Shown here: positions 37,495 through 50,624 of the stretch, piece by piece
Layout of the letters: every line of letters starts with the position of its first letter
Numbering within the stretch: the stretch's first letter is position 1
Origin: Sipunculus nudus
Taxonomy: Eukaryota; Annelida; Sipuncula; Golfingiida; Sipunculidae
Length of the DNA: 64,000 nucleotides
Direction: 5' to 3'
Assembly: GCA_026874595.1 (NCBI GenBank)
Contig: CM049311.1
Location: forward strand, 66,530,453-66,594,452
The notes under the pieces: generated by a model
Database searches by the model: none
The model's input: only the letters and a program-made list of their open reading frames with translations
What the model was told of the DNA's origin: nothing
Position numbers and translations under genes: made by a program

Positions 37495-39117
37495 CTTAAA
37501 TAAATGTTGGGGCCTTCCAATATGTACGACAGAACATACATGACGGAGCCTTTTAATTCTGTACTCTCCCTGGACCTAGCCAGAATTGTTTATTCTTGAC
37601 CTCCGAGTTCGAATACAAATCTACGTCTGGACTTATGTACTACATCGATTTAAATAAGGGAATCCTGTATTTCATGATATACAATATATAACACAAAACA
37701 CAACATAACACATAATTCTGCAGTCTGGCTCAATGGTCGCCAACTAAAAGGTATAACGATTGAAAGCTTAAATTTTGTAACTGCATGATAGCATTTTATC
37801 TGCAAGAAGGAATCATAGATAAGTATATAGGACTTAAGATATAGTCGTCACATGCATACCAAGTTTATATGTATTATTTTGAAGGACTTTCCTTTGTTCA
37901 ACGAACAGACCGTCGTCTTGCCTGAACAGCCACCTATTTTCTTCATCCTTACATTCAATATATGTTAATATATAAAGTTCACGGTTAACAGTAAACTGTT
38001 TTATCAGATACTTTGAATTGTTAAGTAATCTAAAAGGCAAAGTAATTATATTTCCTTTTTAATTATCTTAATACTTCAGGATCCCATTAAGACTGAGGAT
38101 GTACATTAAAATTAAAAATCCAGGCAAAATTACATATAAATAACATCACTGATTCAATTAAATTTATTAAATATTCAGGACGACAGGTAACAGGTATTAT
38201 CTACCCTTTACAACATTCATTATACGTTTCCAATTGCATTTATTTTTAAGGAATATATTTTTCTCTTTTCAAGTCAAAGCGAAATATATGCATGGATACA
38301 ATACTGGAGAAATTGGATTTCTCAAATATTCTAGAAAGTTTTTTTTTTCTTTTTTTTTTTATTTTAATTTTGCTCATGAATCCTATCTTTAAACTTAAAA
38401 TTAAATAACTTTAGAATAAAGACAACTATTTTTAAACTGATACCTTGTAACAAACCAGAAATATAATGCATACGGTCGATTTTTTTTCTGATTTTATTCT
38501 ATAGCTGGATCTACCGGTAAAGCCAAGATGTATGAAAATATATGAATTTTTAACCAACTTGTAAGTAGGCAAGAAAATGTGTACTCCAATTTTTAAACTG
38601 GATCACAGGTACAACACGAAGCTTAACCCACTTTCAAAGATGTATGCTTAATGAGTGAATGTTTTCAATATAATTGCACGTGATGGATTTGAAGAGATCG
38701 AAGCGAGGGGAATAATAAACAACACTTTTACTAATGTTTATATAATTTTCACCGTAAACAACAGACAACAGTTGAATGTTTTCTTTGGGTGTTATCTATT
38801 CTAGGTTTCATCGTACAGGGACTACAAATACGCATCACGTTTTTTTTACTTAATTGGCATATAATAAGCTCATACTACCTTGTTCTCAAGCTTGCATATC
38901 ATGCATAATGTACCCTATACAAACATTAGGAATGCAGACCTCCGCCATATTGGCTGTCCTTATAATGTTTTTTTCTTTGTTTTGAATAAATGAATTTTCA
39001 GAGCTCGCTTCAAAGAATCAACACAAATAATATTTCTTATTTCAATGGGCAATAAATTCCATATTTCACATACACTAGGCAAAAAAGGATCTTTTATATT
39101 GTTTTTTTCTCATAGGT

Positions 39118-39187
<70 letters not shown>

Positions 39188-39639
39188 CTCTTGTAACAGA
39201 GTTCGTTATTCGTTTTTGTAAAGCATTTCATTATTATCAGATCAAATTCATGTACCATAAATATTATGTAAATACATATACATTATAGTTCTCATGTTCC
39301 AATCTCCTTTGCATACGTTACTCATATTTATCAACATTTACCCTGCGGACCCTTGTGTCTATGCAGCTGTTGGAAAAAAATTAAAAAATTACTAAGTGTG
39401 TAACATGAAAATCATATGCTCTACAGCTCGACTCCGACTCTCATTCGAGCAAACATTTTCGATTATCTGACGGCCATTCTGTTCATAATTTTCTTGATTT
39501 TCCAAGCCTGTGCCCATGTATTTTGCAATTCAGATTGTTTGGCGCCAGCATACTGTATATTTAGTGCGTGATGGAACGGTTTTAAGGTTTAATTTTATCA
39601 ATAATCTAACAATCATAAAATGTTCATTTATTCGATAAC
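37495..39639. other. Duplicon D 3' flank shared with E
   Basis: 37509-39118 matches E 48744-52010, except for a 1.7-kb insert in E. No coding potential is seen. A (TA)n tract at 39120-39184 marks the junction to the block shared with B. Confidence 0.6.
39120..39184. repeat. (TA)n microsatellite at a duplicon breakpoint
   Basis: About 65 bases of TA, located where sequence present in B and E is missing from D. Confidence 0.95.
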
Positions 39640-40110
39640 TTTGGAACCACATTCGTTGATAAAAGCAGCCTTGACTACTAAAGGACAAGACTATCACACG
39701 AACATCACACCACCACCTGTGTATAGTCGTATGGCTTGAGTAGGGTCGAGTCACACATACCTACGATCGCCTACGATCACCTACGACGTCATGGTCACGA
39801 CCAGTCTTTCCCGATCACCTGCGATCAGTCATATGATGTGTTGTGCGATAACGTAGAAGCTTATTGCCGGGTGAAAGTAGATAATACCATCGTCAGACGG
39901 TCGACGCACAAAAAGGACATACGATCAGCTAGGACTACCCAAGATAACGACAGTTGTAGGGAGATTTTTGTGCAGGAGGAAAGACCTCCTTGCAACAAAG
40001 TTTTTCCTGCGACCATCAGCGATCTCCAGTGTCTTGTCGTACGGCCGTCTTACGATTGTTCGTGAGGTCAGAGAAATTTTTCGTAATTGATCATATCCCG
40101 TAGTATGACT
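39640..40110. repeat. Block with CCTACGATCGCCTACGATCA words, shared by B, D and E
   Basis: Equivalent stretches are at about 14160-14735 (B) and 53830-54440 (E). C lacks it. Repeated TACGA/TCGTA words allow local foldback. No gene. Confidence 0.6.
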
Positions 40111-40445
40111 TGGTATTAGGAGATTTAAGAAATTCATAAATTAGGAATATCTTGGTGTAAAAAGAATTGAGAAAATCATAAATTAGACAAATTTGGGTGT
40201 TAAGAGAGTTCAGAAAATCATAAATTAAAAAAAATCTTTCCATATAGAAAAAATCAGAAATCAGGAAAACTTGGGTGTTATGTGAATTAAAAAAATCATA
40301 AATGAGGAAAATCTAGATGTTTAGATTTTTACGAAAATTATAAATTAGAAAAATCTAGGTGTTAAGAAAATTAAGAAAATCATAAATTAGGGAAACCTAG
40401 GTGTTTAAGAGAATTCAGAAAATCATAAATTAGAAAAAAAAAACA
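40111..40445. repeat. Minisatellite (unit about 42 bp), copy in duplicon D
   Basis: The longest of the four arrays, with about eight imperfect units. Confidence 0.8.
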
Positions 40446-40761
40446 AAATTTCCTTTAACGCCTCAATCACATCAGGTTTGTATATAAAACCATATGTATG
40501 TCCTAAGAGAGAAATCAGGTTTTAATTGGTCAGATACATAGGAAATACTTTTGACTTCTTGCACTTTCACCTCTGTCCGGTTATTGACAGCTGACGGTTA
40601 TGAACAATATCAGAGAGGTGCCTAATGACACAATGTTATTAGTGTACAGGCCCTTGGATAATAAGCCTCATATTTGGCACGTATTGACTTGATCTTTGGC
40701 CCTGACGAATGATTAACACTGATGCAGGATTGAGGAAACAGAGTCAGAGCATATAAGCCGT

Positions 40762-41034
40762 GGTTTTACATACCCACCACAAATAAGAAAATTATGTCGT
40801 ACGACTACAAATTATATATGTTTATGACACTCTAGATATCCCATCTTGCATAAAATTGATGATCAACTTTGTGATGTAACGTTATTGGCTCCGGGCAAAT
40901 AACATATTCATAGTGTTGTCCATTATCACTTTTCCTTGGACACCGAGGAAATTGAGGACCTCTCTGATCTGAGAGAGAAACGCGATGACGCAATGGAGAG
41001 AGAGCACCGATTAGAGGCCAACATGCTCAAGGCG
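40762..41034 (-). pseudogene. 273-bp tandem partial copy of the gene D 3' end
   Basis: Starts with GGTTTTACATACC, which recurs at 41035. It includes the last part of exon 4 (about 40926-41034) but carries small deletions (AGAGCACCGATTAGAGG for AGAGTCCACCGATGGGAGG) that break the frame. It lies downstream of the true stop and is not needed for gene D. Confidence 0.75.
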
Positions 41035-41198
41035 GGTTTTACATACGCCCCACAAATAAGAAAATTATGTCGTACGACTACAAATTATATATGTTTATGA
41101 CACTCTAGATATCCCTTCTTGCATAAAATTGATGATCAACTTTGTGATGTTACGTTATTGGCTCCTTGCAAATAACATATACACAGTATTGTCCATCA

Positions 41199-43570
41199 TC
41201 ACTTTTCCTTGGACACCGAGGAAATTGAGGACCGCTCTGATCTGAGAGAGACACGCGATGACGCAATGGAGAGAGAGTCCACCGATGGGAGGCCAACATG
41301 CTCAAGACAGGATGTGATATCTTCCACTTTAGACTGCAGGTTCACCATCTTCCTGTACTGGTCATATTGCCACGCCTCCAAAGTCTGTATCTTCATGGTC
41401 TGCTGGTCGTTCTGAGCGACCAAAGTTTCAATAATTTGTCCCTTCTCCTGTTAAGAAAAAAAGTAAACTTTATTATTTTTAAACGAATTTTAAAAAATAC
41501 TTGGAGATACCAAGCAGTAGGCCAACAAATTTTATTGTATATACCGGTACAGTTTTTATTAGTTTTCGGTAAACTACTCCGTAGGCATTTATACTCGGGC
41601 TGGAAAGCCTAATCCGACGCTATTTCACTGGTCGTAAACTAAAATGACGCTATGTTAAAGGGTGCCCGCATATCCTTGAACAAATAGAGGAATGCTGTGG
41701 CATAATTAAAGTAAGCAACAGTGTTTTTTCTAATAAAGTAGTAATATTGCTCAATTTGTTCCCTGGCCTTGTTACCTTTGATATTAACCTCTGTTTGTAT
41801 AGACGATATCATTCATTCATAACGCTCCTGTCCTTGCAAAAAAAAAATATAAAGCTTCTGGTGAATGAACTCTTTTCTCTAGCCATGCTTTCATACAAAT
41901 ATGGGCTTGTCCTGCTTTGGTCTGTTCACTGTATGTCAAGTATTATATTCTTTTCTTTATTACGGATCTCCATGTTTACTTAATCAAGGTCGACCCACCC
42001 TCCCGTTTTTAGATCATTTATCATTTCTAGAAAATAAACATAATTTGATTAAAATTGCTTAAAATGTGTGTTCTGGATCAGGGGAAAATGTGATCCGTAG
42101 TCTAAGCTTACACGGGAACGTACATGACTTTTTTTATATTTTTTTTTCTCAGCTAAACACTATGCTTGTCTACACATGCAATATACATAAAGGATGTAAA
42201 TTATATATAAAAAGTAATGATACAATGATGACGATTGTAATCAAGAAGGTGATGAGAATATTACTTTGTCAGTTTGCCTTTGCTTTGCTGACAATATTGA
42301 GGACGATTATGGCGATGATGATTATGTCGATCATCAATATTATAATGATGATGATAATGGAATTACATTTTCTCACCCTCCAAGGTTTAGTATCCTCATA
42401 ATATAGACAAGACCAAGGATTATGCGTTAATTATGTAATTATAAAGGTGATAGTGATAACCATTATGCTGATACTATAAGTATAATTTTTGATGGGGAGA
42501 ATGATGACGAAGATCCTGCTGCTGATGATCATGAGATAAGAAAAAGAAAAATGGAAAAACTGTGCATTTTTTTGTAATTCAAAATATAATACAGCTGATC
42601 AGACTGGTAATAAAAATTCCCCACCAACTTTATTGATTTCAAATCATGGAAATACTACGATGACTATGATGATGATGATGAGGACTATGATGATGATGAT
42701 GATGTACAATTTGCCAATGATGAAGACGATGATGAGGATAATGATGAATATAATAGCGACGACGATGATGAAAACGGTGGTGAAAACATGACCTTGTCGT
42801 CTTCTTCCAGATTGATCATCCTCCGCTGCAACTGCTCCACGTGTGATGTGTGTGTTGAGATGATGCTTTCAATCTCTCTATCCTTCTCCTGCAGCATCTT
42901 CTGCAGCGCAATCAGGGCCTGGGCTTTCTCGGAATTCATGGAGTCCATGCTCATGCGCATCTCGTCCAGAGCTTTTGTAGTCTCCGCCAGTTTGGACCTC
43001 GTTTCTTGAAGCTCCATCTTCTGACGATGTCTGACCCTCTCTAGTGTCCTAATGTGACGGTGAAGGTTTTTATGTTCCTCTTGGAGCTGTGAAGAATCCT
43101 CTGTCAGTTTTGAGTTTTCCTCTTTTAGGTCGTTCAGGACGGTCGCCATCTGGTCTGCGTAGGTTTTGATACGCTCCACAGGGGTCGTCACAGTGTCTGC
43201 TGTATCATCATCGTTGGACACCGTTTGAAGAAGCTGTGTGCAGATGTTGTTCAAATCATCCTCCAGACCTAACCATGATAATGTTAATAATAATAAAAAT
43301 TAGAAGAGGAAGAAGATCATAATAATGATAAAATATATTTCGTAGTGAATGAAATGTTATATCAGCAGAAATTATAATTTTGATAATAAGAATACTAATA
43401 TAGTCACATAGTGCCATCCAACTGAACGATAATTCTGAATTGGCTACAGAGCTTATGCCCATTGAAATTGGGTCAAGGTCAAATTAAATATCAGCTGCAA
43501 ATATGTCACCTATGACTGATATTGTGTCTAAAGGTCAGGGTTTTTTAAATAAGAATTCTTAAGATTTGGT

Positions 43571-43621
<51 letters not shown>

Positions 43622-46203
43622 TTGTGGTTGTGTAGTTGTCCCGACTTTTGATTATCCACTCACGCCTGTGAGTGATATCCTTCACCTTTGAAGATCAATT
43701 GACGCTACTGCATATAATGCAGAAACATGGACCATTACCACTAAACATTTATAAAAGATACAGAGTAATAAACAAGACAAGACGAAATAAAATAAGAAGC
43801 ACAAGAAGTCAGGATGATCTTAACACAAAAGCCACACTTCAATGGACAGAAGAAGCGCAGTTTAGCGGGTTCTGTAACAAACGGAGCATGGATGAAAACA
43901 GAAAAATATAAAAGGTTCGGTACATCAAAATGACCAGACCAAACGAGACATAGGAACAAATAGGATCAAGGAGTGAGATTTTGAGATAGAGTTTGATAGC
44001 AAGAGGGATGGACCAGAGCAAGGACAGAAGTGGGTCAAATAAGTATGAAGGTCTTCAATATAAGTTGATATAACCAAAAAGATAAACATTCTAGTCTGTG
44101 GACTATCCAAGACATACTTAGGCATGTGGTTGATCATTTTAGCGAGACACTGCAAGGAAAATAAGATAGGCACAGGCGCAATACGTGTCGTGGCACTGTG
44201 TTTATGAACCAGGGCTGGCTTAACCAAATAATACTGGATATAAGTAATATAATTTGACATACCCATTCACGGTATATGATTAAAGATAAACTATATTTAC
44301 ACATAAAAGGGCGGTTATTTCTAAAGAAATGAAAAAAAAATAAATAAATGAATATTGCTACCTCCAAGTTTATTCTCCAGCTCCTGGGTACGGTATTCCC
44401 ATATGTATTTCTTTGTCTGTAAAATCTCTGCCATCTTTTTTTGTAACTTTGTCGGTTTATTGGTTCCAACATCTTGTATCCCCCTTCTGACCTCTTTCTC
44501 CACCTCTGGCTCGACCACCTGCTTCGCCTTCCAGGCGCACTCTAATTCTTCGCCTAAATCCTTGTAACCTTTGCCCTTCAAGATCAGGCAGAATTCATCG
44601 AAGTGCTGCACAGTTTTTGTTTGGAACAATTCAATTAGTCTATACCCCCGTTTCTTGTTTCGTTGTAACTTAAATAAATAAGATTGTTGAATTAGCAATT
44701 AGTTGATTGTTCCTGGAGATAACATAAGATGTAAATCTTTCTCTTTTTACGTGGATATTATTTGATTTGCACGGTTGCAAATCCCACAGACAAACCAACC
44801 GACCATGCAAAAGTGTCAAGTAAATATGCATGGACGAATCCAAAGATATAAATCAAACAAATAACATACTTAACAACAAGTGTGTATGAGAGTATTTTTT
44901 TTAAGATGAATAAATTATAATTTATCTTTTTAAGGTTATCAAAGTAAACTATTGGTTTTTGAGGCAACAAAAAAATAAGATATTTAATTTGATCGAATTC
45001 TGACGCAGGATACTTGTATATTCATTTGCTTCCATTTATTTGCTGTTTGAAATTTCTGCTAATCCGCCAAGGAGGTATCAAATTATTTGGTTCGTAAGTT
45101 GGTTTAACAGCAAGTGAGAGCAGAGTTCTAAACAGATTTTGATGACATTTCGTGTAGGGTTAGGATAATATCTAAGCTGGAGGCAATATGGTTCAACATA
45201 ATACATTTTTCAATCACATGATTTATTCCTTTGTGGCAGAGGGCTAATACTATGTCCAGAACCAGAGGCATTCTTGGGTATCAGTTGTAATTTTATATAG
45301 TGCAGAAATGCGGTGTTGACAGATCCTCTGAAAAAAAAACATGGAATAGTTGGGTTAGAATAACGGCGGAGGTGTGTGGGCCATGACTGCACATCTGCTA
45401 TATGGATGGATCTAAGTGACATTTGTGGAAAACACCTTGTGATTTGAATCTATTCGTCTATATGAACTAAATATGACTAATGTCTGGAACGGATTTGAAT
45501 TAAATATTTCGAAGGAGGGCGTTTTGAGAATAAGAAGTCTTGCATCTAGAGATGAAGGAAAATATTGGTTTTATCTACAGTTGCTGCACGATGGAGGAGG
45601 ATTCTGCTGTCTTGGTGTCTACTTTTACTGTGAGTTACACAATTATTTCTGCTTCTTTTGGTAGCAATTGTAATTTTGCAAAGATGTGAGTTCTTAACAT
45701 TTGTCCAACTAAGCCGAGGATGATCCACACATTATTGATAAAAGTTCTTCTTAATGTAATTAAAATAAAGGCAATTCGGTTTTGAGGCAATATCAAAACC
45801 AGAACTATTTTATCTGATCGAACTTGCAGAGTGGATTCAGAAGCCTGAACCTGTATGGATGTCCTTGCGGGACCAGGTATCCTTGTATAATAAAAAACAT
45901 TGAGACTAAGTTACATTTCTTTTGCATTTCTTCCAGCCAATCCTTTGTGAATAAAACAATTTAAACATGAGTAAATGTATTTGAGAAAAACAGGCTTCTT
46001 ACCAACACTTTATGCACTTCTTCTTTTGTCAGGATCCTGTTCCTGAACAACTTGATCAGGTCGTCGTTCCAGTGGACCTTCCCGACGATACTCGCCTCTT
46101 TGTCTGAGAGAACTCTCTTCCATTTGTCGTTCTCCAAAACTGCATTGTCTGCTGACCGTTTCCTTCCATCACTTTTGGGACCTCTAGTACCTATGGCTGA
46201 CAT
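41199..46203 (-). CDS. Gene D: CARD plus coiled-coil protein, four coding exons
   Basis: Coding exons 46203..46003, 44668..44362, 43268..42793 and 41447..41199 (minus), phases 0, 1 and 0, give 410 residues. The ATG lies 12 bases inside an exon with a TTACAG acceptor. The N-terminus is basic (GRKRSADNAVLE). The CARD is at about 28-110 (VHWNDDLIKLFRNRIL, RGYRLIELFQTK, FCLILKGKGYKDL), split by the phase-0 intron 1. A linker (EPEVEKEVRRGIQDVG) leads into a long coiled coil (NLHRHIRTLERVRHRQKMEL) and a serine-rich tail (SLRSERSSISSVSKEK). The donor after exon 3 reads GTCATG where B, C and E have GTAAGG. If it fails, the frame stays open for about 35 serine-rich residues and stops at 42685. Immune adaptor function is inferred from domain order. 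Confidence 0.8.
42657..42786. repeat. GAT/GAC trinucleotide-rich tract in intron 3 of gene D
   Basis: It runs almost to the exon 3 donor. Read on the gene strand it encodes serine-rich sequence in the frame of exon 3. Confidence 0.9.
43573..43619. repeat. (TA)n microsatellite in intron 2 of gene D
   Basis: It is followed by a segment (43620-43930) shared with gene E intron 2 (59080-59385) and not seen in B or C. Confidence 0.9.
45220..45665 (+). pseudogene. Decayed immunoglobulin V-type domain block in intron 1 of gene D (opposite strand)
   Basis: Plus-strand pieces include PEPEAFLGI, VWNGFELNI, GVLRIRSLASRDEGKYWFYL (the F-strand pattern DEGxYxC/F) and a G-strand VSTFT followed by GTGAGT. 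Stops and frame changes break it. Confidence 0.45.
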
Positions 46204-46502
46204 ATCGTTACGTGTCTGTAAGAGAAGTGACATATTTCCTAATGTATACTTTGATTAACTACTGGCCCGTAACGCAAACAATTCTTATTTAGTGGTTCTT
46301 TTTTGTTTGGTTTGCAGCCCCTTAGCAGGAGAGTTTACCCTGTAAAATATGGTCAGATCTAAACAAAGTGGATCAGACAACGAAATTCGGCGTTCAGAGT
46401 GAGGATATACAACAACCCCTGCATGTGAGGCATAATACTGTAGTTTTCACCCAATTGAGATATAAATTGTAACTAAATGTATGAAAAAAGGAGAATTGTT
46501 AC

Positions 46503-46610
46503 CTCCACTGGCTCTTGCGTACAGCCTGGTTAGGCATCCTGGGAACGCTTAGGAGTGTCTATTCTTGGGCGGCGACGTCATGGGAATCTATTTTGGAACT
46601 ACCATCTATC
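46503..46610 (-). promoter_or_regulatory. Putative 5' non-coding exon/promoter block of gene D
   Basis: Minus-strand CCCATGACGTCGCCGCCCAA through CCAGTGGAG and GTAACA donor-like sequence, homologous to 19078-19190. It lies about 290 bases upstream of the TTACAG acceptor of the ATG exon. Confidence 0.35.
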
Positions 46611-47027
46611 GGGTATTTTAAGGTAATTTGCAGCATTTCCCCTTTTAATTAGCATGGGATTCTTGTTTGGGGTTGTGGCGAATCAGAAGGGAATCTCTCT
46701 CACAGGTGTTCGGACTCCATTTCTGAATGGAGTCTGACCATTCGGCCTATGTTTTCATATGGATACTCCTCCTATTCATATCTGTTAAACGTATTTATAC
46801 CCTCATCAACATGAACTTGTTGACCTTTTGAGTCATGCGATAGCTAAACTCTTAGTCCACACTGGATGCCAGGAGAACCGGGAAAAGGGAAGCGCCTAGT
46901 GAGGAAGGTCGCATATTTCTGGTTCTGTGACTCTCAGTACTCGTGTCAGCAAAAATGCACTTTTATTTGGATATCACACATTTGTCTGCCCTCAAGAACC
47001 CCGACGCTCCAAAGACGCTCCAGGATA

Positions 47028-47600
47028 ATACAACACCAGTTATGAAGGACTCATGTCCGGACAAGGATCCGAGTCTGGACTCAAGTCCACTTTTATAACT
47101 CGATTCAGGATTAGGACTTGATGGTCCTTGACTCGGACTTGTACTCCTACTCGGACACCACGACTTGAGATATTAGGCTCGGTCTATTACGAGTCTATTA
47201 GAAAGAAAATATTGTCACATAGGTCTGAAGTTATATTTGTAAAACATACCTCAAGACTAACGCCGAACTATTGACAAAGTATTACAAACACACTTTTTTA
47301 TTAACCATCGGAACTGTATTATTGGTAACCATACTGCTCCATTTAGAATTAATTCCTGAATGTCAAAACAGGACGACCACCAGTTATATGAAGTTAAAAA
47401 TTTAAGTAGAATGAAAGCGTTGACTAATTTGAAAATAAATATATATTTCCCAAATTCCAATTTTATTGATTGTTTAATATATACACTTTTTATTGGAATT
47501 GGACTCGAAGAAGGTGGACTTGGAATCTAATCCAAAGGACTTGGACTCGACCAATGTGGAACGAGACTTGCACTCGGACTGGTACAGTGTTGACTCCGCT
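47028..47600. repeat. GGACTCGAGTCC/ACTCGGACT-rich block (duplicon D copy)
   Basis: Counterpart of 29984-30545. Short 14-20 base words in both orientations mark its two ends. Confidence 0.6.
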
Positions 47601-48079
47601 ACATCTTATAATTAACACAACCACACTAAACTACTCTTGTCCACTACACTATATCACAAAGACACTGACAATAACACAGGCATTCAAACCGATTCTAAAT
47701 AATCCTTCAAACCTGATACTAATTAAAGTAAAAATATAATATTTTAACAGTAAACGAACCTTCCATATGGCGTATTCATAACAATAGTGACTAGATTTAA
47801 TCTAAACTACTTTCACTCTGGTGTTTTAATACAAATAGATACCACATGCAAAACATAATTAATAGACAATTCTACCGCACTGGCGTTTTAATACAAATAC
47901 ACACACATGTTTAACCTAATTAATATATACACTACTATCGCACTGGCGTTTTTATACAAGAATTGCCACATGTAAAAGCTTAGGCGTTATATATAACATC
48001 TAAAGGTAGAGAGTAAAACCAGGTATTAACATTTTATGACAGAGAGAACAAAATATAAGATAGTTTACCTGAGTACACC

Positions 48080-48293
48080 TGTGACAGTGGTGGTATCCAG
48101 GTACTGTACATTTTGTTTGTTAGGCTGTGTGCTAATATTAATTCGCTGTTATACTGTTGTTGTACTGTGAAATTGTATTTAGTGCATTGTAATGTTAGGG
48201 TTGTTTTAAGAATAAATTATAGTTATTTGTTAACAAAAAACCACTGACTTCTTTATTCATTCCCCTAGACATTTCCCGCTGCCTAGTGTTACA
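48080..48293. mobile_element. Possible solo LTR
   Basis: Starts TGTGACAGTGG and ends TAGTGTTACA, with an internal AATAAA followed by a T-rich stretch, the order expected of a short LTR. It lies where D departs from the pattern shared by C and E. No target-site duplication is evident and no internal retroelement is present, so the call is weak. Confidence 0.3.
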
Positions 48294-48882
48294 GAATCTG
48301 ATTTTTTTATCTCCATGACAAAGTTTATGTTCGTCACGCATACGTGATCTATTGATATTGGGTTCCGTAACAATATATATTTATATTTATAAATTATGCT
48401 CTTTTCACATCACGTGAGTTCCAACGCTGGGACATTTATTTTGCGATGATACTAGCGCCATCTGATGTAAGGACGAAGAACCATTATCCGCAGTCCTCAT
48501 CAAAGCATTCAACTGGTAAGTATTGACTGAATACAAAGTAAAAATGTTTTTATATGTATTTTATTTATACATTTGTAGTCTGTAGTTACTGCCCAATAGA
48601 ACTAGTCCTTCTTTAAATATTTAAATGCTGAAAAAGACAGCACACAACCATGGATATAGGGAATATGGATGGGAAAGCCTTTAACATATATTACGGTGTC
48701 TAAACTTTGTTTGCAGCAATATACTAAAATAAAGGTTGGCACTGGGGCCTTCCGATATGTACGTCAAAACTTACATGACAGAGCCTTTGAATTCTGTACA
48801 CTCCAAGCCTAACTCATTTAGTCTTGATCTCCAATTTCGAATACAAATCTAAGTCTTGACTTATGCCCTACACCAATGTTAA

Positions 48883-50624
48883 ACTAGAATACGGGTAGTC
48901 GACAAGCGACTACGTGTATTCGCCGAAACCAGAGTGGGACGGGTGACGTGAAGCATGGATTGAGTGGCAAGGGGACAAAGACAAACGTATGTTGCATATA
49001 AGCATTTTCACCGGCCGAAATATGTAAGTAGGTTCCGTCACCTGTCACATAATCCAGAATCTTATCCAAGTTGTATACAAGTGCAAAATTTTGGGCAGAT
49101 AATTCAAACCACTGCCGAGATATGAGTGATTTTATCCCACGGAAGACAACAGATGTACGCTGTGCGAAAATGGTTGCAGGTGGCGCCTTCAGTTTTGCAT
49201 ATGATAAATAGCTATATGAGGTCTATACACAAGCAAAGTCTCAGGAGGATACGTCAATCCAGTCCTGAGATATAAGCCTGGATGTCTGCAGCCTGAACGT
49301 GAATGGAGGGGGCGACACCTGTCATAAAATCAAGAAAGCTATCCAGGATGAATACACATGCAACATTTAAGGAGGATAAGTCCATTCACTACAGGTATAT
49401 GAGTGATTTTTTCCCAAGGCAGATGAACAGATTGACGCTGTGGAAAAATGGTTGCAGGTGGTGCTACCATTTTTTAATATGTTATAAAGCTATCCAAGGG
49501 CTACATTAGTGCAATTTTTTTTCCTGATTGGTCAATGGAGTCCGAATATATGTGGGTTAATATGTCAAAACAAACGTACAGATGGACGCATTGGAGAGAG
49601 GAAAGGTTAGAGGTCAACGCAAAATATTTTGGCACCAGTTCACATGTGACCCGATTATTCGGTAAAGTTTCGGAAAACCTGTCCAGTGGTCTCAGAGTTC
49701 TATTCCTAAAACGAACGCGGCGGCGGCGGAACCCGGTCAAAACATAGTATCCGGATAAAATAAGGGCGCAGCTGTAAGATTTATACACATGCAAAGTAGC
49801 AGGCTTATATGTCAAACCTGAGATGTTAGCATGGATGTCTGCAGCATACACGTGAATGTAGGTGGTGCCACCTGCAATATAAATGAAAAATCCTATCCCA
49901 CATATATAAACGTGCAAAGTTTTAGGTGAATAAAAACACACACTGGAGAGATATAATTAATTTTAACCAAAAGCGGACAAACGGATGAACGTCATGCAAA
50001 AATAGCTATAGGTGGCGCCACCTGTTTTACATATGATGAAGAGCTATGCAAGATCTATATACATGCAGAACTGTGGCCCAATCTGTATAAACGGTTTCCG
50101 AGATATGAGCGTGGGTGTCTGCAGTGTAAACGTGAATGTAAGTGGCGCCATCTGTCAAAATCTTAAAAAATACCTTTTATGAATAAACAGGCAAATTTTC
50201 AGGTGGATAAGTCCAACCACTGCAGAGATAGAATTGATTTTAACCCAAAGCATATGAACAGATTGCAAATGTGCCAAAAATGGTTGCAGATGGCGCCACC
50301 AGTTCTTTTGTATAATATAAAGCTATTGAAAAGCTACACACATACAAACATTTCATCCCGATCGTTCAAACGGTTCCCGAGATATATGGGTTTATGTGTG
50401 GAAACAGACGCACAATGGAAGCTGGGCAGAGAAGAAAGGTCAGAGGTCAAACAAAAATGAGTGCGCAGCAGTTCACATGTGACCCGATCATAATTCCGAT
50501 TTAAAAAAAAAATCCAGCCCAGTGGTTACGGAGGGGTTCTCCGGAAACCTATGCGGCGGCGGCGGCGGCAGGGGCGGCGTGCAACTGAAAACATAGTTTC
50601 CGCAAATCTCTGTTGTGGCGGATA
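48883..50624. repeat. 1.7-kb insert of GGTGGCGCCACC-bearing tandem repeats in duplicon E
   Basis: Absent from D, where the flanking words join near 37645. Monomers recur around GTGAATGTAGGTGGYGCCAC (49300, 49852, 50131) and ATGGTTGCAGGTGGCGCC (49170, 49448, 50003, 50282). CGG trinucleotide runs occur at 49717-49732 and 50553-50567. No gene is seen. Confidence 0.55.

Larger units (their letters stand above)
36070..48070. repeat. Duplicon D of the tandem segmental duplication
   Basis: It corresponds to E over 36070-39118 (E 48550-52010), then rejoins the B/E pattern at 39185. Relative to B and E it lacks the block containing the GTGACAGTC marker, and the junction is occupied by a (TA)n tract at 39120-39184. 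At the right it departs from the C/E pattern at about 48070. Confidence 0.7.

Noticed and set aside
43672-43911. 79-codon frame in intron 2 of gene D (KTRRNKIRSTRSQDDL)
   Set aside because: The counterpart in gene E (59150-59360) has changes that break the frame; probably a repeat fragment.
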